Below, one piece after another: positions 1 through 6,158 of a DNA stretch of 6,209 bases (position 1 is its first letter; each line of letters begins with the position of its first letter). Made by a program: the position numbers and the translations under genes. Origin of the DNA: an uncultured Beijerinckiaceae bacterium (GTDB taxonomy: Bacteria > Pseudomonadota > Alphaproteobacteria > Rhizobiales > Beijerinckiaceae); contig CALMGA010000475.1 in NCBI GenBank assembly GCA_937863205.1, forward strand, positions 1 through 6,209. The letters run 5' to 3'. The notes beneath the pieces were generated by a model, which saw only the letters and a list, made by a program, of their open reading frames with translations, was not told the DNA's origin and did not search any database.

Positions 1-53
1 TGATCGACGTAGGCCGAAAATGACGCCTCGCTATCTTGCGTCCAGTGCTCCAT
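1..53 (-). CDS. Partial N-terminus of an IS701-like transposase (runs off left edge)
   Basis: On the minus strand an ATG at 53 opens a frame that stays open to the window edge, giving 17 whole codons: MEHWTQDSEASFSAYVD. The FSAYVD stretch resembles, from memory, the start of IS701-type DDE transposases, in which an aromatic-x-AYV motif precedes an 'IGHADR' segment that would lie outside this window. The role would be cut-and-paste transposition of its own element. No strong Shine-Dalgarno sequence precedes the ATG, and in-frame codons upstream contain no better start. It lies next to a broken IS630 transposase in the same orientation, which fits an area where insertion sequences accumulate. 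With so few residues the family call is tentative, and a chance open frame cannot be excluded. Confidence 0.4.
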   Translation of the reverse strand, partial: MEHWTQDSEASFSAYVD

Positions 54-71
54 CGCAACTCGCCCGGTCCA

Positions 72-85
72 TCGTTGATCAACGA
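72..85. repeat. 14-bp perfect palindrome
   Basis: TCGTTGATCAACGA is identical to its own reverse complement. It lies 19 bp upstream of the partial transposase start at 53 and about 70 bp beyond the inferred stop of the IS630 pseudogene. It could be part of an insertion-sequence end or an operator-like site, but no partner copy or known motif supports a function. The palindrome itself is a plain sequence fact; any role is unknown. Confidence 0.6.
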
Positions 86-777
86 CGCTACAAGCTTCTC
101 CACACGGATCGACCATGACCTCGTGACGCAGTAGTATTAGTGCATCGGACCTTTAATCGGCCGCACAGCCTGCTGCGGCGAAGCAGTTCCAGCATTCCTG
201 CGGCTGAACAGGTCGCAGGTGCTGCCGATGGCGCGCCACAGGGCGTCAAAGCTGCGGGCGCCGGCGGCGCGCAGGTGCGCCTTCAGCTTGGCAAACGCCA
301 TCTCGATCGGGTCGAGGGCGGGGCTGTAGGGCGGCAGGAACAGCATCCAGGCGCCCTTGTCTCGCAGGATCCGAGCGGCCTTGGGACCTTTGTGGACGGC
401 AAGGTTGTCGAGAACCACGACATCGCCGCGGCTCAGGGTCGGCGCCAATTGCGTCTTGACCCAAAGGTCGAAGGCGGTGCGGTCCAGCGCCTTGACGATC
501 CCCGGCGCGACGAGTTCGCCGCAGCGCAGGCCGGCGATAAAGGTCTGGGTGTGCCGGTGGCCGAAGGGGACGGGGCCGGGCAACCGGCTGCCGCGCGCGG
601 CGCGCCCGCGCAGCCGGGCCATTTTGGTGGTGACGGCGGTCTCGTCCACGAACAGGTCATCGCAAAGCGCGGCCTTGTCGGTTGGCGGGCGGGCGGCGCG
701 TGCATCCGCACCTGCCGCGCGTTGACCCGGCTGCGACGCTCCTCACGCACGTCGGCGCGCTCCGTCGCGACCAGCGC

Positions 778-785
778 TTTTTTTT
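778..785 (-). other. A8 homopolymer at a frameshift in the IS630 transposase
   Basis: The coding (minus) strand carries eight consecutive A residues exactly where the transposase changes frame. Upstream the frame reads FLRRHGRHKKK, and with a ninth A it would continue smoothly into [16 protein letters not shown]. The run is therefore either a one-base contraction that inactivated the gene, or a slippery site of the kind used for programmed frameshifting or transcriptional slippage in some insertion sequences. Because four other frame changes exist in the same gene, the mutational explanation is more likely. Confidence 0.6.
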
Positions 786-881
786 ATGTCGCCCGTGCCG
801 GCGCAGAAAGCGCGACAGGCTGGCCGGCGCCACGGGGACGCCATGCGCTTCCTGCAGCCGGGCGACCAACTCCGGCATGGT

Positions 882-905
882 ACGGACAATGCTGCGCATT
901 GCCGT
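882..905. repeat. Imperfect inverted repeat inside the IS630 pseudogene
   Basis: ACGG (882-885) pairs with CCGT (902-905), and CAATGC (887-892) pairs with GCATTG (896-901), leaving a single bulged A at 886 and a three-base loop. The hairpin sits at one of the frame changes of the transposase, between the conserved VVEDKPDI and MPELVARL segments, which in family members as I remember them are almost adjacent. It may therefore be part of a short insertion of about 26 to 29 bases. The pairing is directly visible; the insertion interpretation is inferred. Confidence 0.5.
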
Positions 906-1280
906 GAGATGTCGGGCTTGTCCTCAACGACGCCGATCAGAAAGCCGGCAAAGGGCGCAAGCTTGCCGCCGCGCGGCGCTCGCCCTTGCCGGCTTGGCTG
1001 GCACGAGCCGGACGCCGTGACGCGCCGCATCAGCCTGACGGCGAAGCTGTTGCCCACCGCCAAGCGTCAGGCGGTGGCGCGGTTGCCCCCGCTTCAACAA
1101 AGGCGACCACTTGCTCGCGAAGATCAAGGGAAAGGCACCGGCCCATGAGCAGCCTCCGGCAGGAGAAATCAGCGACGCCGCTATGGGTTCATCAATGCCG
1201 ATTTCGCGTCCGAAGCTCTAGCGAAGATTTTTGCACCGGCCACTACCTTGTCGCACCCTTGGTTGACAGTGGCGCTGCGC

Positions 1281-1286
1281 AGGTGG
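1281..1286 (+). promoter_or_regulatory. Candidate Shine-Dalgarno for the GTG start at 1294
   Basis: AGGTGG, one mismatch from AGGAGG, lies seven bases upstream of the GTG at 1294. It is the best-spaced ribosome-binding-like sequence near any of the possible starts of the long glycosyltransferase gene. The competing ATG at 1429 has only AGAGA (1411-1415), 13 bases upstream. The region is GC-rich enough that such a match may arise by chance. Confidence 0.35.
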
Positions 1287-1293
1287 CACTAGG

Positions 1294-4116
1294 GTGCCGG
1301 AAAGGGGCTGGGGGTTCATCTTGACAAATCTATCGGAGTGCCTGATCCAGCTTATACTTTTGCAATTTCTAAGTATCTCATCGTCTTTACGTGCAAGCCA
1401 AAGACTTATTAGAGACACAAATGTTTTCATGAAGGCATATTATCGCAGCCAGTTGCCGTCGGTGCTCCGTTTCTTCTTGAGAACGGAGCGCGCCCTGATT
1501 AATCACTATTTGCTGTTTGGAGCTGCACGCAGACTTAGTCCCCACCACCTTTTCGAGAGCGGCTGGTATCTGCGCAAAAGTAAGGATGTCGAAGAGCAAG
1601 GCGTGAATGCCTTTGCACATTATTTGTCGCATGGGTTCATTGAGGGTCGCCTCCCCAGCCCGTATTTTGATATCGGCTGGTATCTGCATGCGATGGGTCT
1701 GCCTACGAGCTCGATGAACCCGCTTGCATTCTACAACCTCGCCCGGGCGGGTGGATCGCGGCAGAGCCCGACGCCATTCTTTGATGCAGCATGGTATCGC
1801 GCGCGCAATCCCGACTTGGCATGCTGCGAAGACCTCTTTGAACACTTTCTCCGCTTCGGGCGCTACGAGCAGCGCAGTCCAAATCGGTTTTTCGATGCGA
1901 CGTCGTATTTGCGGAATAATCCGGACGTGCAGAGCGCCGGATTTTCTGCCGCCGATCACTTCATGTTGTATGGATCGGACGAGGATCGAGACCCATCCCT
2001 GCTGTTCTCGACATCATTTTACCGTTCGCACTACAGAGATATCGCCAACAACGTCGCCATACCTCTCGCGCACTACATCAGTTACGGGCGCGACGAGAAC
2101 CGCCTTCCCTATCCGATCCATGTTGCCCCTTCGAATGCGCAAGTAGCGGTGATATTCCATTTTTACTATCGTGATACCTGGAGTGAGATTCGCAAATACC
2201 TGCGCAATATCCCGACTTCTTTCGATCTTTATGTTTCCATACCGGCCTCGAACCCCGGCTTGGCTAAGCTGGTACTGGCCTATTATCCTACCGCCGTGAC
2301 AATCTATGTTGAGGACGTTGGTCACGACATCCTTCCTATGTTTGAGATTCTTTCGAACATCTACTCGTCAGACAAAGAATACAATTGCATATGTAAGATA
2401 CATACCAAAAAAGGGGCGACAAGGCCTGATCTATGGCGACAACTGCTGCTGGAGTCGACATTAGGAAGTAAATGGCTCGTCAACGAGATCCTTCGCCTTT
2501 TCATGTCAGATACCGAGTTGGCGCTCGTCGGTTCTCAAGACTTCTATATCTCCGGTTGGGAGTTCATCGGAGGCAACGGGCAGCTCGTGGTTAGGCAGTG
2601 CCTCGCACTCTATCCGGAGAAGGCATTGCCGTCGTCCTGGGGCTTTTTTGCCGGGTCGATGTTCTGGTTCAGGCCCTCGTTCTTCAAGCTGCTCACCGCA
2701 CAGGTTCTACAGAATAGGGAATTGTTCCAGGCAAATTCGTTGAGCAGTGATGGCCAGTACTCGCATGCCTTGGAACGCGTGCTAGGCTGCCTTGCTGTGT
2801 ATGAAAGAATGCGAGTAGGGCGTGTTGAAGCAGGTCGGGCAAAGCATCAGCGACCCAACATCAGGTGTCTCGCAGCGACCGACGATATTAGCACTGAACC
2901 TCCTCACCGCGCTTTGGAACGACGACATCTGCAGCAACCCGGGCGGCAGTGGCCAACGTACGAATATGATCCAAGTGTGAAGTTGGGCGTTCACCTTGTC
3001 GGGCCGCTTCAGTACATCAATGGTCTTGGAACCAGCGTTCGCTCCTATGCCTCCGCCCTCGCCGAGGCCGGCATTCCGCTCAGCGCCGAAAACTGGAGCT
3101 GGGGCTGCGATCATTTGAAGAAATGCGACTTCATTGTGCCTCCGAAGACCGCTCAACCAATCCAGATCGTCCATCTCAATCTAGATTTGCTGTATGCTAT
3201 TTCCGTTCACAACAATGAAGTATACTCCTCTATCTTTGCGAACAAGTGTTATCGCATAATCATCTGCTACTTCGAGTTGGTTGCTCTTTACCCTGAGTGG
3301 CTGCCGATCCTGAACTCATTCGATGAAGCATGGTGCGCGAGCGAGTTTATCGCCCGCTCGATCAGGGCGGCCTCAAACATCAAGGTCAATGTTATCCGGC
3401 CCTCGCTCACCCCAGCGCTCGCCCTCGCCGATGCTGGCCACCGACCGCTCACACGCTGCCACTTCGGCCTGAGCCAGAAGCGGTACGTCTTCGGCTACTT
3501 CCTGGATGCGGGCAGCGTCCTCCGTCGGAAGAACCCTGAGGCGCTGGTAGCGGCCTACTGCGACGCCTTCGGCGAGCGAGAGGGCGCGTGCTGCTTTCTC
3601 AAGATCAGCAACTGCGACGACCCGCTCGCACTTCTCTCCGACCGGCTGCGCACCCGTATCGGGTCGCGCGAGGATGTCGTGTTGAGCAATCAGATCTTCC
3701 CGAACTCGTCGATGTCCGACCTCTTCGCGGCCGTCGACTGCTACGTTTCACCGCACCGCTCCGAGGGGCTTGGCTTGACGATCATCGAGGCGATGAGCGC
3801 GGGGAAGCCCGTTATCGCAACTCCATACGGCGGCGCGGCAGACTTCGTGACAGAGGAGACAGCCTACCCTCTTCCGTTCGGATATGTCGAGGTGGGTGAG
3901 GGCAATCCCCCATATCGCACGAAGTGTGTTTGGGCCGAGCCCGACCTGGATGCCCTGACCCGCACGCTTCGGCACGTCTTCACCGAGCGCGAGGAGGCGA
4001 GGGTTAGGGCTCGGGTCGGACGCGAAACGGTGCTCAAGCTCTACGGCCAGGAGGAGAATGCTAGGATCATGAGAGAAACGCTAGACCGGGCATGGTCGTC
4101 GCTGCAGCCAGGGTGA
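1294..4116 (+). CDS. Multidomain glycosyltransferase: 38-residue repeats, RgpF-like domain, GT4 domain
   Basis: This 940-residue protein probably builds a cell-surface polysaccharide from the cytoplasmic face; no signal peptide is evident. Residues 67-274 are six phased repeats of about 38 residues. Residues 284-505 resemble RgpF (rhamnan synthesis F): VAVIFHFYYRD, CKIHTKKG, GFFAGSMFWFRP and a closing HALERVLG. Residues 506-558 form an Arg/Gln/His-rich linker. Residues 559-940 are a GT-B, GT4-type transferase, with VGPLQYINGLG near the start, DAGSVLRRKNP (738-748) and the E-X7-E motif SEGLGLTIIEAM (E824, E832). The donor sugar is not readable from sequence; rhamnose is only suggested by the RgpF relationship. 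GTG 1294 is chosen for the AGGTGG seven bases upstream, but ATG 1429 (MKAYYRSQ) is a serious alternative because the first 45 residues show no recognised domain. The next gene follows 52 bp downstream. GC content is much lower in the first half. Confidence 0.88.
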   Translation: MPERGWGFILTNLSECLIQLILLQFLSISSSLRASQRLIRDTNVFMKAYYRSQLPSVLRFFLRTERALINHYLLFGAARRLSPHHLFESGWYLRKSKDVEEQGVNAFAHYLSHGFIEGRLPSPYFDIGWYLHAMGLPTSSMNPLAFYNLARAGGSRQSPTPFFDAAWYRARNPDLACCEDLFEHFLRFGRYEQRSPNRFFDATSYLRNNPDVQSAGFSAADHFMLYGSDEDRDPSLLFSTSFYRSHYRDIANNVAIPLAHYISYGRDENRLPYPIHVAPSNAQVAVIFHFYYRDTWSEIRKYLRNIPTSFDLYVSIPASNPGLAKLVLAYYPTAVTIYVEDVGHDILPMFEILSNIYSSDKEYNCICKIHTKKGATRPDLWRQLLLESTLGSKWLVNEILRLFMSDTELALVGSQDFYISGWEFIGGNGQLVVRQCLALYPEKALPSSWGFFAGSMFWFRPSFFKLLTAQVLQNRELFQANSLSSDGQYSHALERVLGCLAVYERMRVGRVEAGRAKHQRPNIRCLAATDDISTEPPHRALERRHLQQPGRQWPTYEYDPSVKLGVHLVGPLQYINGLGTSVRSYASALAEAGIPLSAENWSWGCDHLKKCDFIVPPKTAQPIQIVHLNLDLLYAISVHNNEVYSSIFANKCYRIIICYFELVALYPEWLPILNSFDEAWCASEFIARSIRAASNIKVNVIRPSLTPALALADAGHRPLTRCHFGLSQKRYVFGYFLDAGSVLRRKNPEALVAAYCDAFGEREGACCFLKISNCDDPLALLSDRLRTRIGSREDVVLSNQIFPNSSMSDLFAAVDCYVSPHRSEGLGLTIIEAMSAGKPVIATPYGGAADFVTEETAYPLPFGYVEVGEGNPPYRTKCVWAEPDLDALTRTLRHVFTEREEARVRARVGRETVLKLYGQEENARIMRETLDRAWSSLQPG
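1492..2115 (+). repeat. Tandem 38-residue protein repeats (five full and one partial)
   Basis: Within the multidomain glycosyltransferase, residues 67-274 show a repeated pattern: H-Y/F, then G, then acidic-x-R-x-P, then F-D-x-x-W-Y, then N-P-D-V-like. The conserved Phe falls at residues 87, 125, 163, 200 and 238, and the aromatic pair at 91-92, 129-130, 167-168, 204-205 and 242-243. The H-Y/F pair falls at 71, 109, 146, 184, 222 and 260. The period is 38 with one unit of 37. The last unit stops after RLP, just before the RgpF-like domain. Similar arrays occur, to my knowledge, at the front of large alphaproteobacterial glycosyltransferases; a scaffold or glycan-binding role is inference. Confidence 0.85.
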
Positions 4117-4168
4117 GCCGCGTAGGTGCGAAGTTGATGCTTGGATGCCATTGAGAGAAAGCTGAAAA

Positions 4169-5785
4169 ATGAGTGCGGCAGACAACAATGTCGTCATATC
4201 CATTCTGGTGCCAGTTTTCAACACGCCCCCGATCGTGCTCGAAGACATGATCCAATCGGTGATCAATCAGACGGCCGGGAACTGGGAATTGTGCATCGTC
4301 GATGACGCATCGACCGAATTGCACGTTCGGGATGTGCTTGATACCTACAAGGGCAGCGATCCGCGGATCAGGATCATCTACTTCGATGAAAACCAGCATA
4401 TATCGGCCGCGAGCAACGCCGCGGCAGAGTTCGCCACGGGCGACTTTGTGGCGTTCCTGGATCACGACGACCTTGTGAACAACGATGTGGTGCGCGCGGC
4501 CACCCAGCTTATCCGGAGCGACGACGAAATCGACTTCATCTACACCGATGAAGATAAGATCGAGGCCGATGGACGGCATACTGAATCGCACTTCAAGCCG
4601 GACTTCTCTCCCGAGCACCTCGATTGCGTGAGCTACACCCTGCATTTCATGTTGATCCGGAAGTCGCTGTTCTTCCGTGTCGGCGGGTTCCGCGACGCTT
4701 ATTCCGGAGCTCAGGACTATGACATCGCCCTGCGTGTGACCAGGGCTGCGCGCAAGGTCGCGCACCTGCCCGGCATCTACTATCACTGGCGCAAGATACC
4801 GCGCTCGGCGGCAGCGGTCATTGATGCCAAGCCGGGTGCATTCTCAAGGGCAAGGGCTGCCCTCGAACAGGTCGCGCGACGCGAGGACCCCCAGGCGCGT
4901 GTCGTCGACGGGCTGCTGCAGAGCACCTTCAGGGTCTGCTGGTCGGTCGGCAAGGCGAGGCCGGTCACCATCGTCATCCCCACGAATTGCGCTTCAAAGG
5001 ATGTCGCCTTGCGCGGGCACATCAATCTCGTGGCCAACGCCGTTCGCAGCATCCGCAGCAAATCGACTTACGCGGACACCCGCATCCTCGTCGTCGATAA
5101 CGGCAACATGGACGAGAGCCTCCGCCGGGAGCTGACGATGGCTGACGTCCGCCTCGCTTCCTATCGAGAAACCGGCCGATTCAACCTGTCGCGCAAAGTC
5201 AACTTTGCCCTGTCGCTCGTGGAGACGGATGATGTTATCATCCTAAATGACGATATCGAGGTCATCACTCCGGATTGGATCGAAGCTCTTCTGCAACTGT
5301 CCGGCAGGCCGCGGGTCGGCGCCGTCGGCGCAAGGCTTCTTTACCCGGACGGCCGCGTCCAGCACCAGGGCGTCGTGCTGGGGGTTATCGGAAACAGCGC
5401 GCACATCTTCCATAACTTGGACAAAGGCACTGTCGGTTACAACGGGTACACACATCTCGTCAGGAACTACTCGGCAGTGACCGGAGCCACTCTCGCGACC
5501 AAGATGAGCATCCTCAAAAGGATTGGCTTCTTCGACGAGACTTTTGCTGTGGATTACAACGACGTAGACGTTTGTCTCAAAATAGGCGAACTCGGGTTGC
5601 GCATCGTTTACACGCCCTATGCCGAGCTGTATCACTTCGAGGGCTCTTCGCTGCCTCGGCAGAGCGTAAACGAGGGCGAGGGCGCCGCCTTCAGAAAGCG
5701 ATGGCAACACAAGATCGATGACGATCCGTTCTACAATCGGCATCTGCCCAGGGATCGCGCGGATTGCTACTTAGCGTCGTGGTGA
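4169..5785 (+). CDS. Tandem GT2 (GT-A) glycosyltransferase, two catalytic domains
   Basis: This 538-residue protein contains two family-2 glycosyltransferase domains, as in bifunctional O-antigen and capsule enzymes, and would transfer sugars from nucleotide donors to a growing glycan at the inner membrane. Domain 1 (about 9-215) has ISILVPVFNTP, LCIVDDAS (41-48), the metal-binding D98-H-D100 in AFLDHDD, YTDEDKI (125-131) and QDYDIALR (182-189). Domain 2 (about 266-500) has VTIVIPT, ILVVDNGN, a variant metal site N360-D361-D362 in ILNDDIEV, the GAVGARLLYPDGRVQHQG block (384-401) and FFDETFAVDYNDVDVCLKIG (454-473). No signal peptide or membrane segment is seen. The start is the ATG at 4169, preceded by a purine-rich GAGAGAAAG (4153-4161); the first residues lead directly into the beginning of the GT-A fold. 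It lies 52 bp after the repeat-RgpF-GT4 gene on the same strand, so an operon is likely. The sugar specificity cannot be read. Confidence 0.93.
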   Translation: MSAADNNVVISILVPVFNTPPIVLEDMIQSVINQTAGNWELCIVDDASTELHVRDVLDTYKGSDPRIRIIYFDENQHISAASNAAAEFATGDFVAFLDHDDLVNNDVVRAATQLIRSDDEIDFIYTDEDKIEADGRHTESHFKPDFSPEHLDCVSYTLHFMLIRKSLFFRVGGFRDAYSGAQDYDIALRVTRAARKVAHLPGIYYHWRKIPRSAAAVIDAKPGAFSRARAALEQVARREDPQARVVDGLLQSTFRVCWSVGKARPVTIVIPTNCASKDVALRGHINLVANAVRSIRSKSTYADTRILVVDNGNMDESLRRELTMADVRLASYRETGRFNLSRKVNFALSLVETDDVIILNDDIEVITPDWIEALLQLSGRPRVGAVGARLLYPDGRVQHQGVVLGVIGNSAHIFHNLDKGTVGYNGYTHLVRNYSAVTGATLATKMSILKRIGFFDETFAVDYNDVDVCLKIGELGLRIVYTPYAELYHFEGSSLPRQSVNEGEGAAFRKRWQHKIDDDPFYNRHLPRDRADCYLASW

Positions 5786-5839
5786 CAGCATAACGGTTTC
5801 CCGTCGCGCTACCCGCATCAAGTCATTGTCGCTAGACTC

Positions 5840-5980
5840 TTATTGTCCTGAGTGTGCGAAGCCGCAGTGGCGGATGTAGCCGGCGCACTCCGCCGGGCTG
5901 AACCGCTTGAGCAGGCGCTTGAAGAGCTTCCACAGCGCCGGCTTGCTGCGGGCGCCGGCGTCGCGCAGCAGGCGCTTGAG
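5840..5980 (-). pseudogene. C-terminal remnant of a second IS630-type transposase
   Basis: The minus strand from 5980 to a TAA at 5840-5842 encodes 46 residues without interruption. They begin LKRLLRDAGARSKPALWKLF and continue with FSPAECAGYIRHCGF. This is the usual end of an IS630 transposase just after the catalytic Glu helix: LK-x-LLR, A-R-x-x-x-ALW, then F-S-P-x-E-C-x-x-Y-x-R. No catalytic residues and no upstream part remain: before 5980 the frame reads into unrelated sequence, so the piece is 5'-truncated. It differs clearly from the transposase at 153-1146 (compare [17 protein letters not shown] there), so it belongs to a separate element, though it has the same orientation. It follows the GT2 gene by 54 bp with nothing recognisable between. 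Confidence 0.75.
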
Positions 5981-6038
5981 CGGTATTGTGGAGCACCCGC
6001 CACAAGCCGAGAACCGTCCCGCCGCCTAAATTAGCGGC

Positions 6039-6158
6039 ATGTCCACCGCTCTCCGCAACCGCTACGTCTCGGCCGCTCTGAAGGAACGCCGCTCCATTCT
6101 CGCCGGCGAGCTGCGCCAGCTTGAGCAAGAGATTAGGTGCAAGGCCGAAGCACAGTAA
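6039..6158 (+). CDS. Small coiled-coil hypothetical protein, probably truncated
   Basis: An ATG at 6039 opens a 39-codon frame ending in TAA at 6156-6158. It begins MSTALRNRYVSAALKERRSI and continues ILAGELRQLEQEI, a highly charged amphipathic helix likely to form a coiled coil. From memory it resembles the N-terminus of small proteins of roughly 130 residues often found beside transposases in alphaproteobacteria, whose next segment is an acidic 'DATLRLFDP'-like motif. That motif is absent here in all three forward frames, so the gene looks cut short by a stop or rearrangement. No function is known to me. There is no good Shine-Dalgarno sequence; the ATG sits close behind an AT-rich TAAATT (6027-6032). 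It is divergent from the IS630 remnant at 5840-5980. It could equally be a non-functional remnant. Confidence 0.45.
   Translation: MSTALRNRYVSAALKERRSILAGELRQLEQEIRCKAEAQ

Larger units (their letters stand above)
153..1146 (-). pseudogene. IS630-family DD34E transposase, broken by multiple frameshifts
   Basis: This is a transposase that would cut and rejoin IS630 element ends at TA targets. The start is the minus-strand ATG at 1146, giving MGRCLSLDLREQVVAFVEAG, a typical IS630 helix-turn-helix N-terminus. Conserved sequence then continues in other frames: LAVGNSFAVRLMRR and GGKLAPFAGFLIGVVEDKPD (about 1063-915), MPELVARLQEAHGVP and SLSRFLRRHG (about 880-790), [15 protein letters not shown] (about 775-735), then [19 protein letters not shown] (about 660-600). 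The catalytic acids are visible: [17 protein letters not shown] and [14 protein letters not shown], with 34 residues between the second Asp and the Glu. The last frame ends [14 protein letters not shown] and stops at 153-155. The reconstructed length of about 331 codons is normal for the family. Five frame changes plus an in-frame TGA in the corrected first segment make this a pseudogene. The longest intact piece is the catalytic half (137-649). I could not define the terminal inverted repeats. Confidence 0.9.

Noticed and set aside
140..907. Long plus-strand open frame of 255 codons
   Set aside because: It is antisense to the IS630 transposase, whose catalytic motifs are clear on the minus strand. 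The plus-strand product is low-complexity Ala/Gly/Arg with no recognisable motif, typical of a GC-rich shadow.
69..1185. Terminal inverted repeats of the IS630 element
   Set aside because: A weak inverted match exists between TCGTTGAT near 72 and the complement of ATCAGCGA near 1169, but there is no matching TA at the left side and the similarity does not extend. Ends were therefore not called.
1263..1358. Possible promoters for the glycosyltransferase genes: TTGACA at 1263 and 1321, TATACT at 1353
   Set aside because: Neither TTGACA has an acceptable -10 box 16 to 18 bases away. TATACT lies 26 bases after the second TTGACA and has no good -35 at normal spacing.
1387..1959. Minus-strand open frame of 190 codons
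   Set aside because: It lies opposite the regularly repeated 38-residue array of the long glycosyltransferase and shows no domain of its own.
4067..4786. Minus-strand open frame of 239 codons
   Set aside because: It is antisense to domain 1 of the GT2 protein, which has unmistakable motifs. The val/arg/asp-rich reverse product is a shadow.
5786..5839. Terminator after the GT2 gene
   Set aside because: Only a four-base stem (ACGG/CCGT) is visible and no T-run follows.
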